This document shows positions 19,017 through 28,783 of a stretch of 64,000 nt of DNA, one piece after another; within the stretch, counting starts at the first letter, position 1, and the number at the start of each line of letters is the position of its first letter. This DNA comes from Gymnodinialimonas ulvae (GTDB taxonomy: Bacteria > Pseudomonadota > Alphaproteobacteria > Rhodobacterales > Rhodobacteraceae): NCBI RefSeq assembly GCF_037543845.1, contig NZ_JBBIFX010000001.1, forward strand, positions 1,550,001-1,614,000. The letters are read 5' to 3'. The translations under genes and the position numbers were made by a program. The notes under the pieces were generated by a model. That model searched no databases. It was not told where the DNA came from and saw only the letters and a list, made by a program, of their open reading frames with translations.

Positions 19017-20216
19017 ATGTGGACAGCGCCCGATTCTCAATTGCACTATACCCCCGACCCAGGTTTCTATGAGGCTCCGGTCGGTTTTGTTCCCCCGCCC
19101 GCAAGGGGCGACGACGACAGGTTCACGCGCCTGCGCCTGATCCGATCGCGGCGTGTCGGGCCCGCCACCTACCTGCGTTTGCTGGCCGAACATGGGTCCG
19201 CCGCCGCCGCCCTGGACGCTTTGCCCGAGGTGGCCAAAGCCGCGGGCGTGCAAGGTTATGAGCCCTGCCCGGAGCCGGTGATCAAGGCCGAGCTGCGCGC
19301 CGCCGCGCGCGCCGGGGCCCGGATGCTGTGCCTGGGCGATTCCGAATATCCCGAACATCTGGCGACCATTTCCGACGCGCCGCCGATCCTTTGGGCGATG
19401 GGTCAGACCGCGCTGATGATGCGCCCCTGCGTCGCGATTGTCGGCACGCGCAACGCCTCCAGCCTTGGGGGCCGGATGGTGCGCAAACTGGCCGGAGAAC
19501 TGGGCGAGGCCGGTTTCACGATCGTCTCGGGCTTGGCGCGTGGCATCGACGCGCTGGCCCATGCCGCAAGCCTCGACACGGGAACGATTGCAGTGATGGC
19601 GGGCGGCGTTGATGTGGTCTACCCGACCGAAAATGCCGATCTCGCGGCGCGCATCACCAAAGCTGGCCTGCGCCTGTCCGAACAACCCCTCGGCTTGCAG
19701 CCGCAGGCGCGCCATTTCCCGCGCCGCAATCGGATTGTGTCCGGCCTTGCCCAAGGCGTGATCTTGATTGAGGCCGCCGCGCGGTCCGGCTCGCTCATCA
19801 CCGCGCGCCTTGCCGCCGATCAGGGGCGCGAAGTCATGGCGGTTCCCGGCCATCCGATGGACAGCCGCGCCTCAGGCGGCAACATCCTGTTGCGGGACGG
19901 CGCGACGCTCGTGCGCAGTGCCGAAGACGTCATCGAAGCACTTGGCGCACCCGGTCACATCATGCGCCCGGCCGCCCCCGAGACCGCGCAGGCCGCTCCG
20001 GAGTCCGCCACGCCCGCCGTGCCCTCCACCGACAATTCCGGGCCGATCGAGGCGCGCATCCTGGCCGTGTTGGGACCTGTGCCCACGCCCGAGGATCAGC
20101 TGGTCCGTGACCTGCAAACCACCCCACGTGATCTCGCGCAGGCGCTGGCCGTACTCGAATTGTCGGGCCACCTGCGCCGCGCGCCAGGTGGAATGGTGCA
20201 TCTGACAGGCAGCTGA
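19017..20216 (+). CDS. dprA: DNA-processing protein DprA
   Basis: A 399-residue protein that loads RecA on incoming single-stranded DNA. An N-terminal helical region (about 35-100) is followed by the Rossmann-like DNA-binding core with VAIVGTRNAS, VSGLARGIDALAH, AARSGSLITA and VPGHPMDSRASGG, then a Pro/Ala linker and a C-terminal winged-helix domain (about 345-399). No Shine-Dalgarno is obvious. A CtrA-like site lies just upstream, suggesting cell-cycle or gene-transfer-agent-linked control. Confidence 0.95.
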   Translation: MWTAPDSQLHYTPDPGFYEAPVGFVPPPARGDDDRFTRLRLIRSRRVGPATYLRLLAEHGSAAAALDALPEVAKAAGVQGYEPCPEPVIKAELRAAARAGARMLCLGDSEYPEHLATISDAPPILWAMGQTALMMRPCVAIVGTRNASSLGGRMVRKLAGELGEAGFTIVSGLARGIDALAHAASLDTGTIAVMAGGVDVVYPTENADLAARITKAGLRLSEQPLGLQPQARHFPRRNRIVSGLAQGVILIEAAARSGSLITARLAADQGREVMAVPGHPMDSRASGGNILLRDGATLVRSAEDVIEALGAPGHIMRPAAPETAQAAPESATPAVPSTDNSGPIEARILAVLGPVPTPEDQLVRDLQTTPRDLAQALAVLELSGHLRRAPGGMVHLTGS

Positions 20217-20460
20217 CCCAGAACGACGCTCACAGTTTGGGCGCGCACCTCGCGCCCTGTGGGTTCCATGAAGATGCAATTCCGCATCTCCCAGCCCGCG
20301 CGCCGCCCGATCCGCCCAATCCGGTGGTCGGGTTCCACGCGCCCACTCGGTGCTCGAACCCGCAAAATCGCGGACCCTCAAACACCCCTCATTGACAACC
20401 ACCCCCAAGGCCCCACATGTTCCGCCGCCAACCCGAGTGTCCTTGAAAGGTGTCCCGTCC

Positions 20461-23160
20461 ATGCCCGTTGTTGTTGTCGAATCCCCGGCCAAGGCCAAGA
20501 CAATCAACAAGTATCTGGGCAAGGATTACACGGTTCTGGCCTCTTATGGACATGTGCGCGACCTGCCGTCCAAGGACGGATCGGTGGACCCCGAAGAAGG
20601 GTTCTCGATGAAATGGGAGATCGGATCCGACTCGAAAAAGCACGTCAAAGCTATCGTTGATGCACTGAAAGACGACCCGTCGCTGATCCTTGCGACCGAC
20701 CCCGACCGCGAGGGCGAAGCGATCTCATGGCACCTGCAAGAGGCGCTGACTTCGCGCAAGGCGATCAAAAAGGATACGCCGGTCAAACGCGTCACCTTCA
20801 ACGCGATCACCAAGGACGCCGTGACCAAGGCCATGGCCGAGCCGCGCGAAGTGGATATGGAACTGGTCGAGGCCTACCTCGCCCGCCGCGCGCTGGATTA
20901 TCTGGTGGGGTTCACCCTTTCGCCGGTGCTCTGGCGCAAACTGCCCGGCGCAAAGTCGGCGGGCCGAGTGCAATCGGTCAGCCTGCGGATCGTGGTCGAG
21001 CGAGAGATGGAGATCGAGGCGTTCAACGCCCGCGAATACTGGTCGGTGCGCGCCGTCCTCGAAACACCACGCGGCCAGCAGATCGAAGCGCGCCTGACTG
21101 TTCTGGGCGGCAAGAAGCTGGAACGCTACGACCTGCCCACCGCCGCCGAAGCCGGCCTCGCGGTGCAGGCCGTCGCCTCCCGCGCCCTTGAAGTGCGCGA
21201 CGTCGAAGCCAAGCCCACCACACGCAACCCCTCGCCGCCATTCATGACCTCAACCCTGCAGCAGGAAGCCAGCCGCAAATTCGGAATGGGCGCACGTGCC
21301 TGCATGTCCACCGCGCAGCGCCTCTATGAAGCCGGGCACATCACCTACATGCGGACCGACGGGATTGACATGGCGCCCGAAGCTGTGGACGACGCCCGCT
21401 TGTCGATCAAGGACCGCTACGGCGATGCCTACGTTCCCGGCAAGCCCCGGATCTACAAGAACAAAGCCAAGAACGCGCAGGAAGCTCACGAATGCATTCG
21501 CCCCACGGATATGTCGAAGGCGGCGGATGATCTGAAGCTGTCAGAAGACGATCAGCGCAAGCTCTACGACCTGATCTGGAAGCGCACGATTGCCTCGCAG
21601 ATGGAAGCCGCGCGGATGGAGCGCACGACGGTCACAATCGGCGACAAGGCCGGTGAGGTCGAGCTGCGCGCCACAGGTCAGGTCGTCCTCTTCGACGGCT
21701 TCTTGAAGGTCTACGAGGAAGGCCGCGACGATGTGCAGGGCGATGACGAAGACAGCCGCCGCCTGCCGCAGGTCTCCGCCGGTGATGCCATGGCACTCAG
21801 CGCCGAGGGCTTGGCGGGCGATTACACCAAGCTCGCCGGGGACGATGTTATAGAAGAACAGGACGGCGACCTGCGCCGATCAAAGGCCGCACTTCTGTCA
21901 GCAAACGGTGCCGTGCTGGGACAGCAACACCACACCCAACCCCCGCCGCGCTACACCGAGGCGACCTTGGTCAAACGGATGGAAGAGCTCGGCATCGGGC
22001 GTCCCTCCACCTACGCCTCGATCATGGATACGATCCAGAACCGCGGCTACGTCATCAAGGACAAGGGACGCCTGATCCCCGAAGACAAGGGCCGCCTGGT
22101 CACCGTGTTCCTGTCGAATTATTTCAATCGCTACGTGGGCTACGACTTTACCGCCGATCTGGAAAACCAGCTTGATGAGGTGAGCGCGGGCGACCGGCAC
22201 TACAAGGACGTGCTCGACCGCTTCTGGCGCGATTTCCACGCCGCCATCGAAGAAACCTCCGAGCTGCGCATTACCGAGGTGCTGGAGAAGATCAACGAGG
22301 TGCTTGAGCCACATCTCTTCCCCGCGAAGGAAGACGGCTCCGACCCGCGCCTCTGCCCCAATTGCGGGATTGGTCGCCTGTCGATGCGCACGGCGCGCGC
22401 GGGCGGGGCCTTCATCGGGTGCTCGAATTATCCCGAGTGCCGCTACACGCGCGCCTTTGGCCCACCTCAGGAGGGCGCCGATCAGACCGGAGATATCCTT
22501 GGTCCCGACGGCAAGATGTTGGGCGTCGACCCCGACACTTCCGAAAAAGTCACCTTGCGCACCGGCCGGTTCGGGCCCTACGTACAACTCGGCGATGTCA
22601 CCGAAGAGAACAAGAAACCGCCCCGCGCCTCCCTGCCCAAGGGATGGGAGGTCGACGATATCGACCTCGAAAAGGCCCTGACGTTGCTAAGCCTGCCGCG
22701 CAAGATCGGCGATCATCCCGAGGATGGCGAACCGGTCGAGGCCGGGATCGGGCGGTACGGGCCCTATGTCAAACATGGGCGCATCTACGCCAACCTTCCC
22801 GAGGTCGAAGAGGTGTTCACCGTCGGCATGAACCGCGCCGTCGAGTTGATCGCCCAAAAAGCCGCGGGACGTGGCGGACGTGGCCAAGCCGCAGCCCCGC
22901 TCAAGGAATTGGGCGAACATCCCGACGAGGGCGGGCCGGTGCAGGTCATGAAGGGCCGTTATGGGCCCTATGTGAAATGGGCAAAGATCAACGCGACCCT
23001 TCCCAAGGACGTCGACCCCGAAGCCGTGACCATGGAAAAGGCCCTCGAGGTGTTGAACGAGAAGATCGCCAAGGGCGGCAAGGGCACCGGCAAGCGCAAG
23101 ACGACGGCCAAGAAAAAACCTGCCGCCAAGAAGAAACCGGCGGCGAAGGATAAGACCTGA
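20461..23160 (+). CDS. topA: DNA topoisomerase I
   Basis: An 899-residue type IA topoisomerase that relaxes negative supercoils. The Toprim domain begins VVVESPAKAKTINKYLG and contains DPDREGEAISWH; the active-site Tyr296 lies in ITYMRTDG. One C4 zinc ribbon (CPNCGIGRLS to GCSNYPEC) follows, then three repeats containing a (G)RYGPYVK-type motif, then a Lys/Ala-rich basic tail (KKKPAAKKKPAAKDKT). ATG 20461 follows AAAGG; a TTGACA hexamer at 20392-20397 may be part of its promoter. The 244-nt gap after dprA holds no gene I can recognise. Confidence 0.97.
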   Translation: MPVVVVESPAKAKTINKYLGKDYTVLASYGHVRDLPSKDGSVDPEEGFSMKWEIGSDSKKHVKAIVDALKDDPSLILATDPDREGEAISWHLQEALTSRKAIKKDTPVKRVTFNAITKDAVTKAMAEPREVDMELVEAYLARRALDYLVGFTLSPVLWRKLPGAKSAGRVQSVSLRIVVEREMEIEAFNAREYWSVRAVLETPRGQQIEARLTVLGGKKLERYDLPTAAEAGLAVQAVASRALEVRDVEAKPTTRNPSPPFMTSTLQQEASRKFGMGARACMSTAQRLYEAGHITYMRTDGIDMAPEAVDDARLSIKDRYGDAYVPGKPRIYKNKAKNAQEAHECIRPTDMSKAADDLKLSEDDQRKLYDLIWKRTIASQMEAARMERTTVTIGDKAGEVELRATGQVVLFDGFLKVYEEGRDDVQGDDEDSRRLPQVSAGDAMALSAEGLAGDYTKLAGDDVIEEQDGDLRRSKAALLSANGAVLGQQHHTQPPPRYTEATLVKRMEELGIGRPSTYASIMDTIQNRGYVIKDKGRLIPEDKGRLVTVFLSNYFNRYVGYDFTADLENQLDEVSAGDRHYKDVLDRFWRDFHAAIEETSELRITEVLEKINEVLEPHLFPAKEDGSDPRLCPNCGIGRLSMRTARAGGAFIGCSNYPECRYTRAFGPPQEGADQTGDILGPDGKMLGVDPDTSEKVTLRTGRFGPYVQLGDVTEENKKPPRASLPKGWEVDDIDLEKALTLLSLPRKIGDHPEDGEPVEAGIGRYGPYVKHGRIYANLPEVEEVFTVGMNRAVELIAQKAAGRGGRGQAAAPLKELGEHPDEGGPVQVMKGRYGPYVKWAKINATLPKDVDPEAVTMEKALEVLNEKIAKGGKGTGKRKTTAKKKPAAKKKPAAKDKT

Positions 23161-23245
23161 GCGGCGCACCGGGCCGTCGATTGGCCCTGCTGGCGCCGCG
23201 ATCGGATAGTGACGGGGTCTTGACCCCGGTTCACTGGCGCACGAC

Positions 23246-23851
23246 ATGCCCCCTATGGACAATACGATATCGCCCCTCGCACCCAAACCCGATGTGCTCG
23301 ATTTCCTGCTGAAGCGCCGATCACGCCCGCCGCGTTCATTGGGGACCGACACACCCGATGACGCCACCCTGCGCCGGATTCTGACCGCCGCACTGCGGGT
23401 ACCCGACCATGGAAAGCTGGAGCCTTGGCGGCTGATCGTATTGCGACGGCCCGCGATTGAACGCCTTATTTCATTGACCAGGACGCGCGGGGCGGAGCGC
23501 GGACTTGGGACGGAGCGCATTGAGCGTGACATCAACAGCTACACGGACGCTCATCTGATCGTGGCTGTCGTGTCGTCCCCCAAACCTTCGGAAAAAGTGC
23601 CCGAGCCCGAGCAACAGGCCTCCGCCGCTGGTGTCTGCCTCAGCCTGCTCAATGCCACGCTCGCGTCCGGCTGGGGGGCCGTTTGGCTGACCGGCTGGCG
23701 GGCGACGGATCGGCCCTATCTGAGCCAAGGGCTTGAACTTTACCCCCATGAAACCGTCGCGGGGTATCTCCACATTGGCAACGAGATCCGCACCCCGCCG
23801 GAGCGCCCGCGCCCCGATGTGGATGCGCTGACAACCTGGGTAGAGACATGA
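23246..23851 (+). CDS. Nitroreductase family protein, YdjA-like
   Basis: A 201-residue FMN-dependent oxidoreductase. Family blocks are LKRRSRPPRSLGT near the start (FMN phosphate contacts), RVPDHGKLEPWRLIVL, and GVCLSLLNATLASGWGAVWLTGW. These proteins reduce nitroaromatics or quinones in vitro; the natural substrate is unknown. A second ATG lies three codons in and is equally possible. The stop overlaps the start of the next gene (ATGA). Confidence 0.9.
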   Translation: MPPMDNTISPLAPKPDVLDFLLKRRSRPPRSLGTDTPDDATLRRILTAALRVPDHGKLEPWRLIVLRRPAIERLISLTRTRGAERGLGTERIERDINSYTDAHLIVAVVSSPKPSEKVPEPEQQASAAGVCLSLLNATLASGWGAVWLTGWRATDRPYLSQGLELYPHETVAGYLHIGNEIRTPPERPRPDVDALTTWVET

Positions 23852-24561
23852 TCATAAACGCTTTTCTGAAAGCTCTCAGCCAATTGACCGACAGCCGCTT
23901 CCTCGGCGTGCTCGGTCTTGGCCTGCTTCTGACCGTCGGCCTTCTGGTCGGGTTCTACGCGCTGTTCGCAGGTGTCGTCGGCTGGTTCGTCCCCGACACG
24001 TTCACCCTGCCTTGGATCGGTGAAGTCAACTGGATCGACAACGCGCTTACGCTCGCGGGAATCCCACTGATGCTGGTGCTGTCGATCTTCCTGATGGTCC
24101 CGGTCTCGGCCGCGTTCATGGGCATTTTCCTCGACCGGGTGTCTGAGGCGGTCGAGGATCGCCATTATCCCGGTCTGCCGCCCGCTCGCGGCTTGTCAAT
24201 TGGCGAAGCCCTTGTGGACGTTGCGAAATTCCTGGGAATCCTGACGCTCGTCAACCTTTTGGGCCTGGTGTTCTACCTGATCTCAGGCCCGTTCGCCCCG
24301 ATTGTGTTCTGGGTTGTGAACGGCATTCTGATCGGTCGCGAATATGGTCAGATGGTCGCCCTGCGCCGCCACGATGCCCGTGGCGCGGCAGAGTTTCGCA
24401 AACGCAACCGTCCGACCCTGTTTGCCGCAGGGGTGCTGATGGCGGTGCCGCTGACCGTTCCGGTGGTCAACATTCTCGTCCCCATCCTCGGCGCGGCAAC
24501 GTTCACGCACCTCTACCACGCGCTCAGCGGTCGGGAGTCGAGCCCATCCCGAAGCGCGTGA
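23848..24561 (+). CDS. EI24/CysZ-like integral membrane protein
   Basis: A 237-residue protein with about five to six hydrophobic segments: LGVLGLGLLLTVGLLVGFYA, IPLMLVLSIFLMVPVSAAFM, a pair around 135-160 and ILIGREYGQ, and a last pair after residue 185. This matches the EI24/CysZ-like family, whose members include a sulfate uptake protein, but a transport role here is only inference. It is coupled to the nitroreductase and its 3' end overlaps the convergent DUF1467 gene by 38 nt. Confidence 0.8.
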   Translation: MIINAFLKALSQLTDSRFLGVLGLGLLLTVGLLVGFYALFAGVVGWFVPDTFTLPWIGEVNWIDNALTLAGIPLMLVLSIFLMVPVSAAFMGIFLDRVSEAVEDRHYPGLPPARGLSIGEALVDVAKFLGILTLVNLLGLVFYLISGPFAPIVFWVVNGILIGREYGQMVALRRHDARGAAEFRKRNRPTLFAAGVLMAVPLTVPVVNILVPILGAATFTHLYHALSGRESSPSRSA

Positions 24562-24811
24562 AGAGGTCGATGTCTTCCAACGTGATCAGCTCGAAGATGA
24601 TGATCACCGCGACGACAACCCAAATGCCCGCCGCGACGAGGCTGGTCCATTTGATCCGCGTCTTGAGCTGCGCGTCCGCCGGCGCGGAGCCATGGGTGCC
24701 CGCGACACGTTCGCCCGCTTCATCCTGACTGGTGACGCGCACCTGCAACGCCACCAGAAGTGTCATGAACCAGATGATGGCATAGAGAACAATCCCGGTC
24801 ACAATCCCCAT
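24524..24811 (-). CDS. DUF1467 family membrane protein
   Basis: A 95-residue protein with two hydrophobic helices (TGIVLYAIIWFMTLLVALQV and WTSLVAAGIWVVVAVIIIFELI) joined by a polar loop, the layout of the alphaproteobacterial DUF1467 family. Function unknown. Its ATG shares one base with the stop of the methylmalonyl-CoA epimerase gene (TGATG), so the two are translationally coupled; this pairing is frequent in the order. The 3' end overlaps the convergent EI24-like gene. Confidence 0.85.
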   Translation of the reverse strand: MGIVTGIVLYAIIWFMTLLVALQVRVTSQDEAGERVAGTHGSAPADAQLKTRIKWTSLVAAGIWVVVAVIIIFELITLEDIDLFTRFGMGSTPDR

Positions 24812-25215
24812 CAGACCTGCTCCAACTCGACCAGCGTGCCGGTGAAATCCTTCGGGTGAAGGAACAGAACCGGCTTGCCGTGAGCCCCGATCTTTGGCTC
24901 GCCATCGCCCAATACCCGCGCGCCTTGCGCCTTGAGATGATCCCGCGCTTCTAGGATATTCTCAACTTCATAACAGACATGATGCATTCCGCCGGACGGA
25001 TTCTTTTCCAAAAACGCAGTAATGGGGGAGTTATCCCCAAGGGGGTAGAGAAGCTCGATCTTGGTATTGGGCAGGTCGATAAACACCACGGTCACGCCGT
25101 GATCCGGCTCGTCCTGTGGGGCACCGACTTTGGCGCCAAGCGTGTCACGGTATTGCGCGGCGGCCACATCGAGGTTGGGCACGGCAATGGCCACGTGGTT
25201 CAAACGTCCGATCAT
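24811..25215 (-). CDS. mce: Methylmalonyl-CoA epimerase
   Basis: A 134-residue glyoxalase-fold enzyme interconverting (S)- and (R)-methylmalonyl-CoA in propionyl-CoA assimilation. GRLNHVAIAVPNLD supplies the first metal His, GGMHHVCYEVENI the second, and GTLVELEQV the C-terminal Glu. ATG 25215 gives the normal length; an upstream in-frame extension is Arg-rich and dissimilar. The mutase genes are elsewhere. Confidence 0.93.
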   Translation of the reverse strand: MIGRLNHVAIAVPNLDVAAAQYRDTLGAKVGAPQDEPDHGVTVVFIDLPNTKIELLYPLGDNSPITAFLEKNPSGGMHHVCYEVENILEARDHLKAQGARVLGDGEPKIGAHGKPVLFLHPKDFTGTLVELEQV

Positions 25216-25370
25216 GGGGTCCATCCTGAGCTTGCAATTCAAGGGCGTGATATGGCCCGCGCGCGGGCGAGGCAAGCCGGACCAATGTCGCATTTACCTT
25301 TCATAAACCGAGATCGTGTCAGGGTTCCTGGGACCTAGGGGAATCATTCCCGTTTGATAGGGGCATCATT

Positions 25371-26078
25371 ATGGACGATCTGCTTTCCGAGTTTGACATG
25401 CGGCCGCAACCGACGGCCGAGCGCCCACTGCTGGGATTGACGATCCTTGTGGTGGAAGACAGCCGTTATGCGTCCGAGGCGATCCGCTTGATGAGCCTGC
25501 GCTCGGGCGCTCGCCTGCGCCGCGCAGATTGTCTCGGATCGGCCGAGCGACATCTGAACGTTTATGCCCCGACCGTGGCGATCGTCGATATCGGCCTTCC
25601 GGATGGATCGGGCCTCGACCTGATCCGCTCGATGGCGGAGCACAAGACAGCGGGCCAGGTCATTCTCGGCACCTCCGGCGCCGAACGTGAAGAAGCCGAA
25701 AAACAAGTGATGGAGGCCGGCGCCGATGGGTTCGTTTCCAAACCCGTCCCCAGTATCGCAGCTTTTCAGGCCGCGATCCTGGCGCATCTCCCGCAGGATC
25801 TGCATCCGAAGGGACCGCGCATGGCTGCGATCACCTCCGTTGATCCCGACCCATTGGCGTTGCGCGAAGACCTGAGCCACGCGATGGATCTTTTGGCGCT
25901 CGACGCGCCGCCGGTGGGCTATCTCAAGCGGTTCCTCATCGGCCTCGCCCGCGGGATCAAGGATCAAAGCCTTGAAAACAAAGCCCAAGAAATGTCTGAC
26001 ACGCTCCGTGCCACCGATCGCGCGGCGCTGCGGACCTTGCTGTCGGTCCGAATTCAGGCGATGCCCGAAATCGTCTGA
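25371..26078 (+). CDS. Orphan response regulator (REC domain plus uncharacterised C-terminus)
   Basis: A 235-residue protein. Residues 23-140 form a receiver domain: acidic pair Glu29-Asp30, phosphoacceptor Asp73 in AIVDIGLPDGSG, Thr101 and Lys124 in FVSKPVP. The roughly 95 C-terminal residues are not a helix-turn-helix I recognise; they look helical and could be a phosphotransfer-like or dimerisation module. No kinase gene is adjacent, so its partner is unknown. Flanked by convergent aspS and divergent epimerase. Confidence 0.82.
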   Translation: MDDLLSEFDMRPQPTAERPLLGLTILVVEDSRYASEAIRLMSLRSGARLRRADCLGSAERHLNVYAPTVAIVDIGLPDGSGLDLIRSMAEHKTAGQVILGTSGAEREEAEKQVMEAGADGFVSKPVPSIAAFQAAILAHLPQDLHPKGPRMAAITSVDPDPLALREDLSHAMDLLALDAPPVGYLKRFLIGLARGIKDQSLENKAQEMSDTLRATDRAALRTLLSVRIQAMPEIV

Positions 26079-26093
26079 ACCGACGCGCAGCGC

Positions 26094-27869
26094 TTACTCC
26101 TGCGGGATCACGCGCAGGCCCAATTCCATCAGCTGATCCGGCATCGGCTCCGACGGCGCAGCCATCATGAGATCTTCCGCCCGCTGGTTCATCGGGAACA
26201 GGATCACTTCGCGGATATTGGCCGTATCAGCCAGCAGCATGACAATCCGGTCGATACCTGCCGCACACCCACCGTGGGGCGGCGCGCCATATTGGAACGC
26301 ATTGACCATGCCACCGAAGCGCTTTCGCACTTCATCCGCGCCGTATCCGGCCATTTCAAAAGCCTTGAACATGATCTCGGGCTTGTGGTTGCGGATCGCG
26401 CCCGACACCAATTCATAGCCGTTGCATGCCAGGTCATATTGATAGCCGAGCACCGATAACGGATCCCCGTCCAGCGCCGCCAGCCCGCCCTGCGGCATCG
26501 AAAACGGGTTGTGCGAGAAGTCGATCTTGCCCTCGTCATCTGCCTCATACATCGGGAAATCGACGATCCACGCAAAGGCAAAGCGGTTCTGTTCCGTCAG
26601 GCCAAGCTCATCGCCGATCACCACGCGTGCGCGGCCCGCAACGCCTTCGAACTCCGACGGTTTGCCTGCAAGGAAAAACGCCGCATCGCCGACGCCAAGG
26701 TCCAATTGCTGCCTGATCGCCTCCGTTCGCTCCGGCCCGATATTCTTGGCTAGCGGACCGGCCGCCTCCATCCCATTCTCACCGTCGCGCCAGAAGATAT
26801 ACCCCATCCCCGGCAGGCCTTGTTCCTGCGCGAACTTGTTCATCCGGTCACAAAACTTGCGCGAGCCGCCTTTCGGCGCGGGGATCGCGCGGACTTGCGT
26901 GCCGGCTTGCTCCAGAAGTTTCGCAAAAATCGCAAAACCGGAGCCCGCAAAATGCTCCGATACCACCTGCATCTTGATCGGGTTGCGCAGGTCCGGCTTG
27001 TCGGTCCCGTACCACAGTGCCGCATCTGCATAGGAGATCTGCGGCCAGTCCTGATCGACCGATGCGCCCTCACCGAATTCCTCGAATACCCCGCGCAGGA
27101 CCGGCTCAATCGTGTCGAACACATCCTGCTGCTCGACAAAGGACATTTCCAGGTCGAGCTGGTAGAAATCCGTTGGCGAGCGGTCGGCGCGCGGGTCTTC
27201 ATCACGGAAGCACGGCGCAATCTGGAAATACTTGTCGAAGCCCGACACCATCAGCAGCTGCTTGAATTGCTGCGGCGCTTGCGGCAGCGCATAGAACTTG
27301 CCCGGATGCAGCCGCGACGGCACCAGAAAGTCGCGCGCGCCCTCCGGGGACGAGGCCGTGATGATCGGCGTCTGGTATTCGCGGAAATCGATGTCCCACA
27401 TGCGTCTGCGGATCGAGGCCACAACATCCGAACGCAGCGCCATATTGGCCTGCATCTTTTCGCGCCGCAGGTCGAGATACCGATACGACAGCCGGGTTTC
27501 CTCAGGGTATTCCTGATCGCCGAACACCTGCAGTGGCAGATCACCGCTCACGCCGCCAAGCACTTCCATATCGCGAATGAAGACCTCGATCTCACCGGTG
27601 GGCAGTTTGGCGTTCACCAACTCCGGATCGCGCGCCTTCACCGAGCCGTCGATGCGGATGCAAAATTCGCTGCGCAGCTTTTCGACCTCGGCAAAAACCG
27701 GGCTGTCGGGATCACACAGAACCTGCGTGATGCCGTAATGATCGCGCAGGTCGATAAAGATCACCCCACCATGGTCGCGCCGGCGATGCACCCACCCCGA
27801 CAAGCGAACGGTGTCACCAACATTGGCGGCGGTCAGGGCGGCGCAGGAGTGGCTGCGATAGGCGTGCAT
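26094..27869 (-). CDS. aspS: Aspartyl-tRNA synthetase
   Basis: A 591-residue class II synthetase of the bacterial type. It has an N-terminal OB-fold anticodon domain (VRLSGWVHRRRDHGGVIFIDLRDHYG), motif 2 (IAPCFRDEDPRADRSPTDFYQLD), the bacterial GAD insertion in the middle, and motif 3 (GGCAAGIDRIVMLL). GGAGAG precedes the ATG. Alphaproteobacteria usually carry a non-discriminating enzyme working with GatCAB; that cannot be decided from this sequence. Confidence 0.97.
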   Translation of the reverse strand: MHAYRSHSCAALTAANVGDTVRLSGWVHRRRDHGGVIFIDLRDHYGITQVLCDPDSPVFAEVEKLRSEFCIRIDGSVKARDPELVNAKLPTGEIEVFIRDMEVLGGVSGDLPLQVFGDQEYPEETRLSYRYLDLRREKMQANMALRSDVVASIRRRMWDIDFREYQTPIITASSPEGARDFLVPSRLHPGKFYALPQAPQQFKQLLMVSGFDKYFQIAPCFRDEDPRADRSPTDFYQLDLEMSFVEQQDVFDTIEPVLRGVFEEFGEGASVDQDWPQISYADAALWYGTDKPDLRNPIKMQVVSEHFAGSGFAIFAKLLEQAGTQVRAIPAPKGGSRKFCDRMNKFAQEQGLPGMGYIFWRDGENGMEAAGPLAKNIGPERTEAIRQQLDLGVGDAAFFLAGKPSEFEGVAGRARVVIGDELGLTEQNRFAFAWIVDFPMYEADDEGKIDFSHNPFSMPQGGLAALDGDPLSVLGYQYDLACNGYELVSGAIRNHKPEIMFKAFEMAGYGADEVRKRFGGMVNAFQYGAPPHGGCAAGIDRIVMLLADTANIREVILFPMNQRAEDLMMAAPSEPMPDQLMELGLRVIPQE

Positions 27870-27947
27870 GGGGCTCTCCGGGATGGGTCTTTGGCGGTCC
27901 GCCCGGATAGACCGCCCGCGCGCGGTGAAGTCAAGTCCACCGCATGG

Positions 27948-28760
27948 CTAGAGCGTGCAGTTCAAGGCGGCGTCCACATTTTCGGCGCTGAACGGCGCCA
28001 CGCGACGGCTGCTCAGCTGGCCCTCCCGAAACCCCGTCACCCGAACCTCGGACCAGGTCGTGTCCGCCGTCACCATCTCCGGCCCCGCGCCGCACTCCCG
28101 CACGCCACCGGTGATGAATGTCTCGCCGATGCGGTGATTGGTCAGACCCTCCCGCGTCGCAATCTCGCTGAGGGTCTCATCTTCGAACCGCCAGACCCGC
28201 AGCACACGCGCCAGATGCGGACGGTCGATATAGGCGATGTCCATCGCGCCATCGCCGTCAAAATCCGCCATGCCGATGGGCGCGAGCCAGCGATTGCGCC
28301 GCCCGATGAACGGCGTCGTGGCGACCAGATCGAGGGAAATCCCATCCATAGCAGCCCGATAGATCGCCAATTGCGCACCAAGGCGTTGATGGCTTTGCAC
28401 CACGATGATCTCGGGCGTCCCGTCCCCGTCAAGGTCGGCCAACCGGGGCGCGGTGTCTTCAAACACGAGCTCGTCGGGCAAGATCAGCGCCTGAACCCGG
28501 CACGAGGACACGGCCCCGTGCGTGTAGACATGAAGCTGCGTTCCCTCGACTGCGTCGCCCAGAACGCCATGGGCGTATCGGGTGGTCGGCCCGTCATACC
28601 AGGCACGCACCTCGGGGTCCCCGGACCATGGCGCCGACACGCTCTCCGGCATTTGCGTGGCGGTATGGGGCGCAATTGTGCAGGCCGACGCCCCCAAAGC
28701 CGCCGCCAGCAGGGTTGGAGCTGCCAAAAGCGCAGACCGGAGGAGCGTTTGCCGCGCCAC
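27948..28760 (-). CDS. FG-GAP/VCBS-like repeat protein, probable lipoprotein
   Basis: A protein of about 270 residues starting at GTG 28760 after two G-rich possible Shine-Dalgarno tracts. A basic N-terminus and hydrophobic stretch end in LGASAC, a possible lipobox. DLDGDGTPEIIVV and DFDGDGAMDIAYI are calcium-binding FG-GAP/VCBS-type repeats, as in beta-propeller proteins. It starts 23 nt after the ferredoxin stop. Role unknown; surface or periplasmic binding is inference. Start choice is uncertain because the frame is open further upstream. Confidence 0.75.
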   Translation of the reverse strand: MARQTLLRSALLAAPTLLAAALGASACTIAPHTATQMPESVSAPWSGDPEVRAWYDGPTTRYAHGVLGDAVEGTQLHVYTHGAVSSCRVQALILPDELVFEDTAPRLADLDGDGTPEIIVVQSHQRLGAQLAIYRAAMDGISLDLVATTPFIGRRNRWLAPIGMADFDGDGAMDIAYIDRPHLARVLRVWRFEDETLSEIATREGLTNHRIGETFITGGVRECGAGPEMVTADTTWSEVRVTGFREGQLSSRRVAPFSAENVDAALNCTL

Positions 28761-28783
28761 CCTAAGCGGATGCCCCAGCCCCC

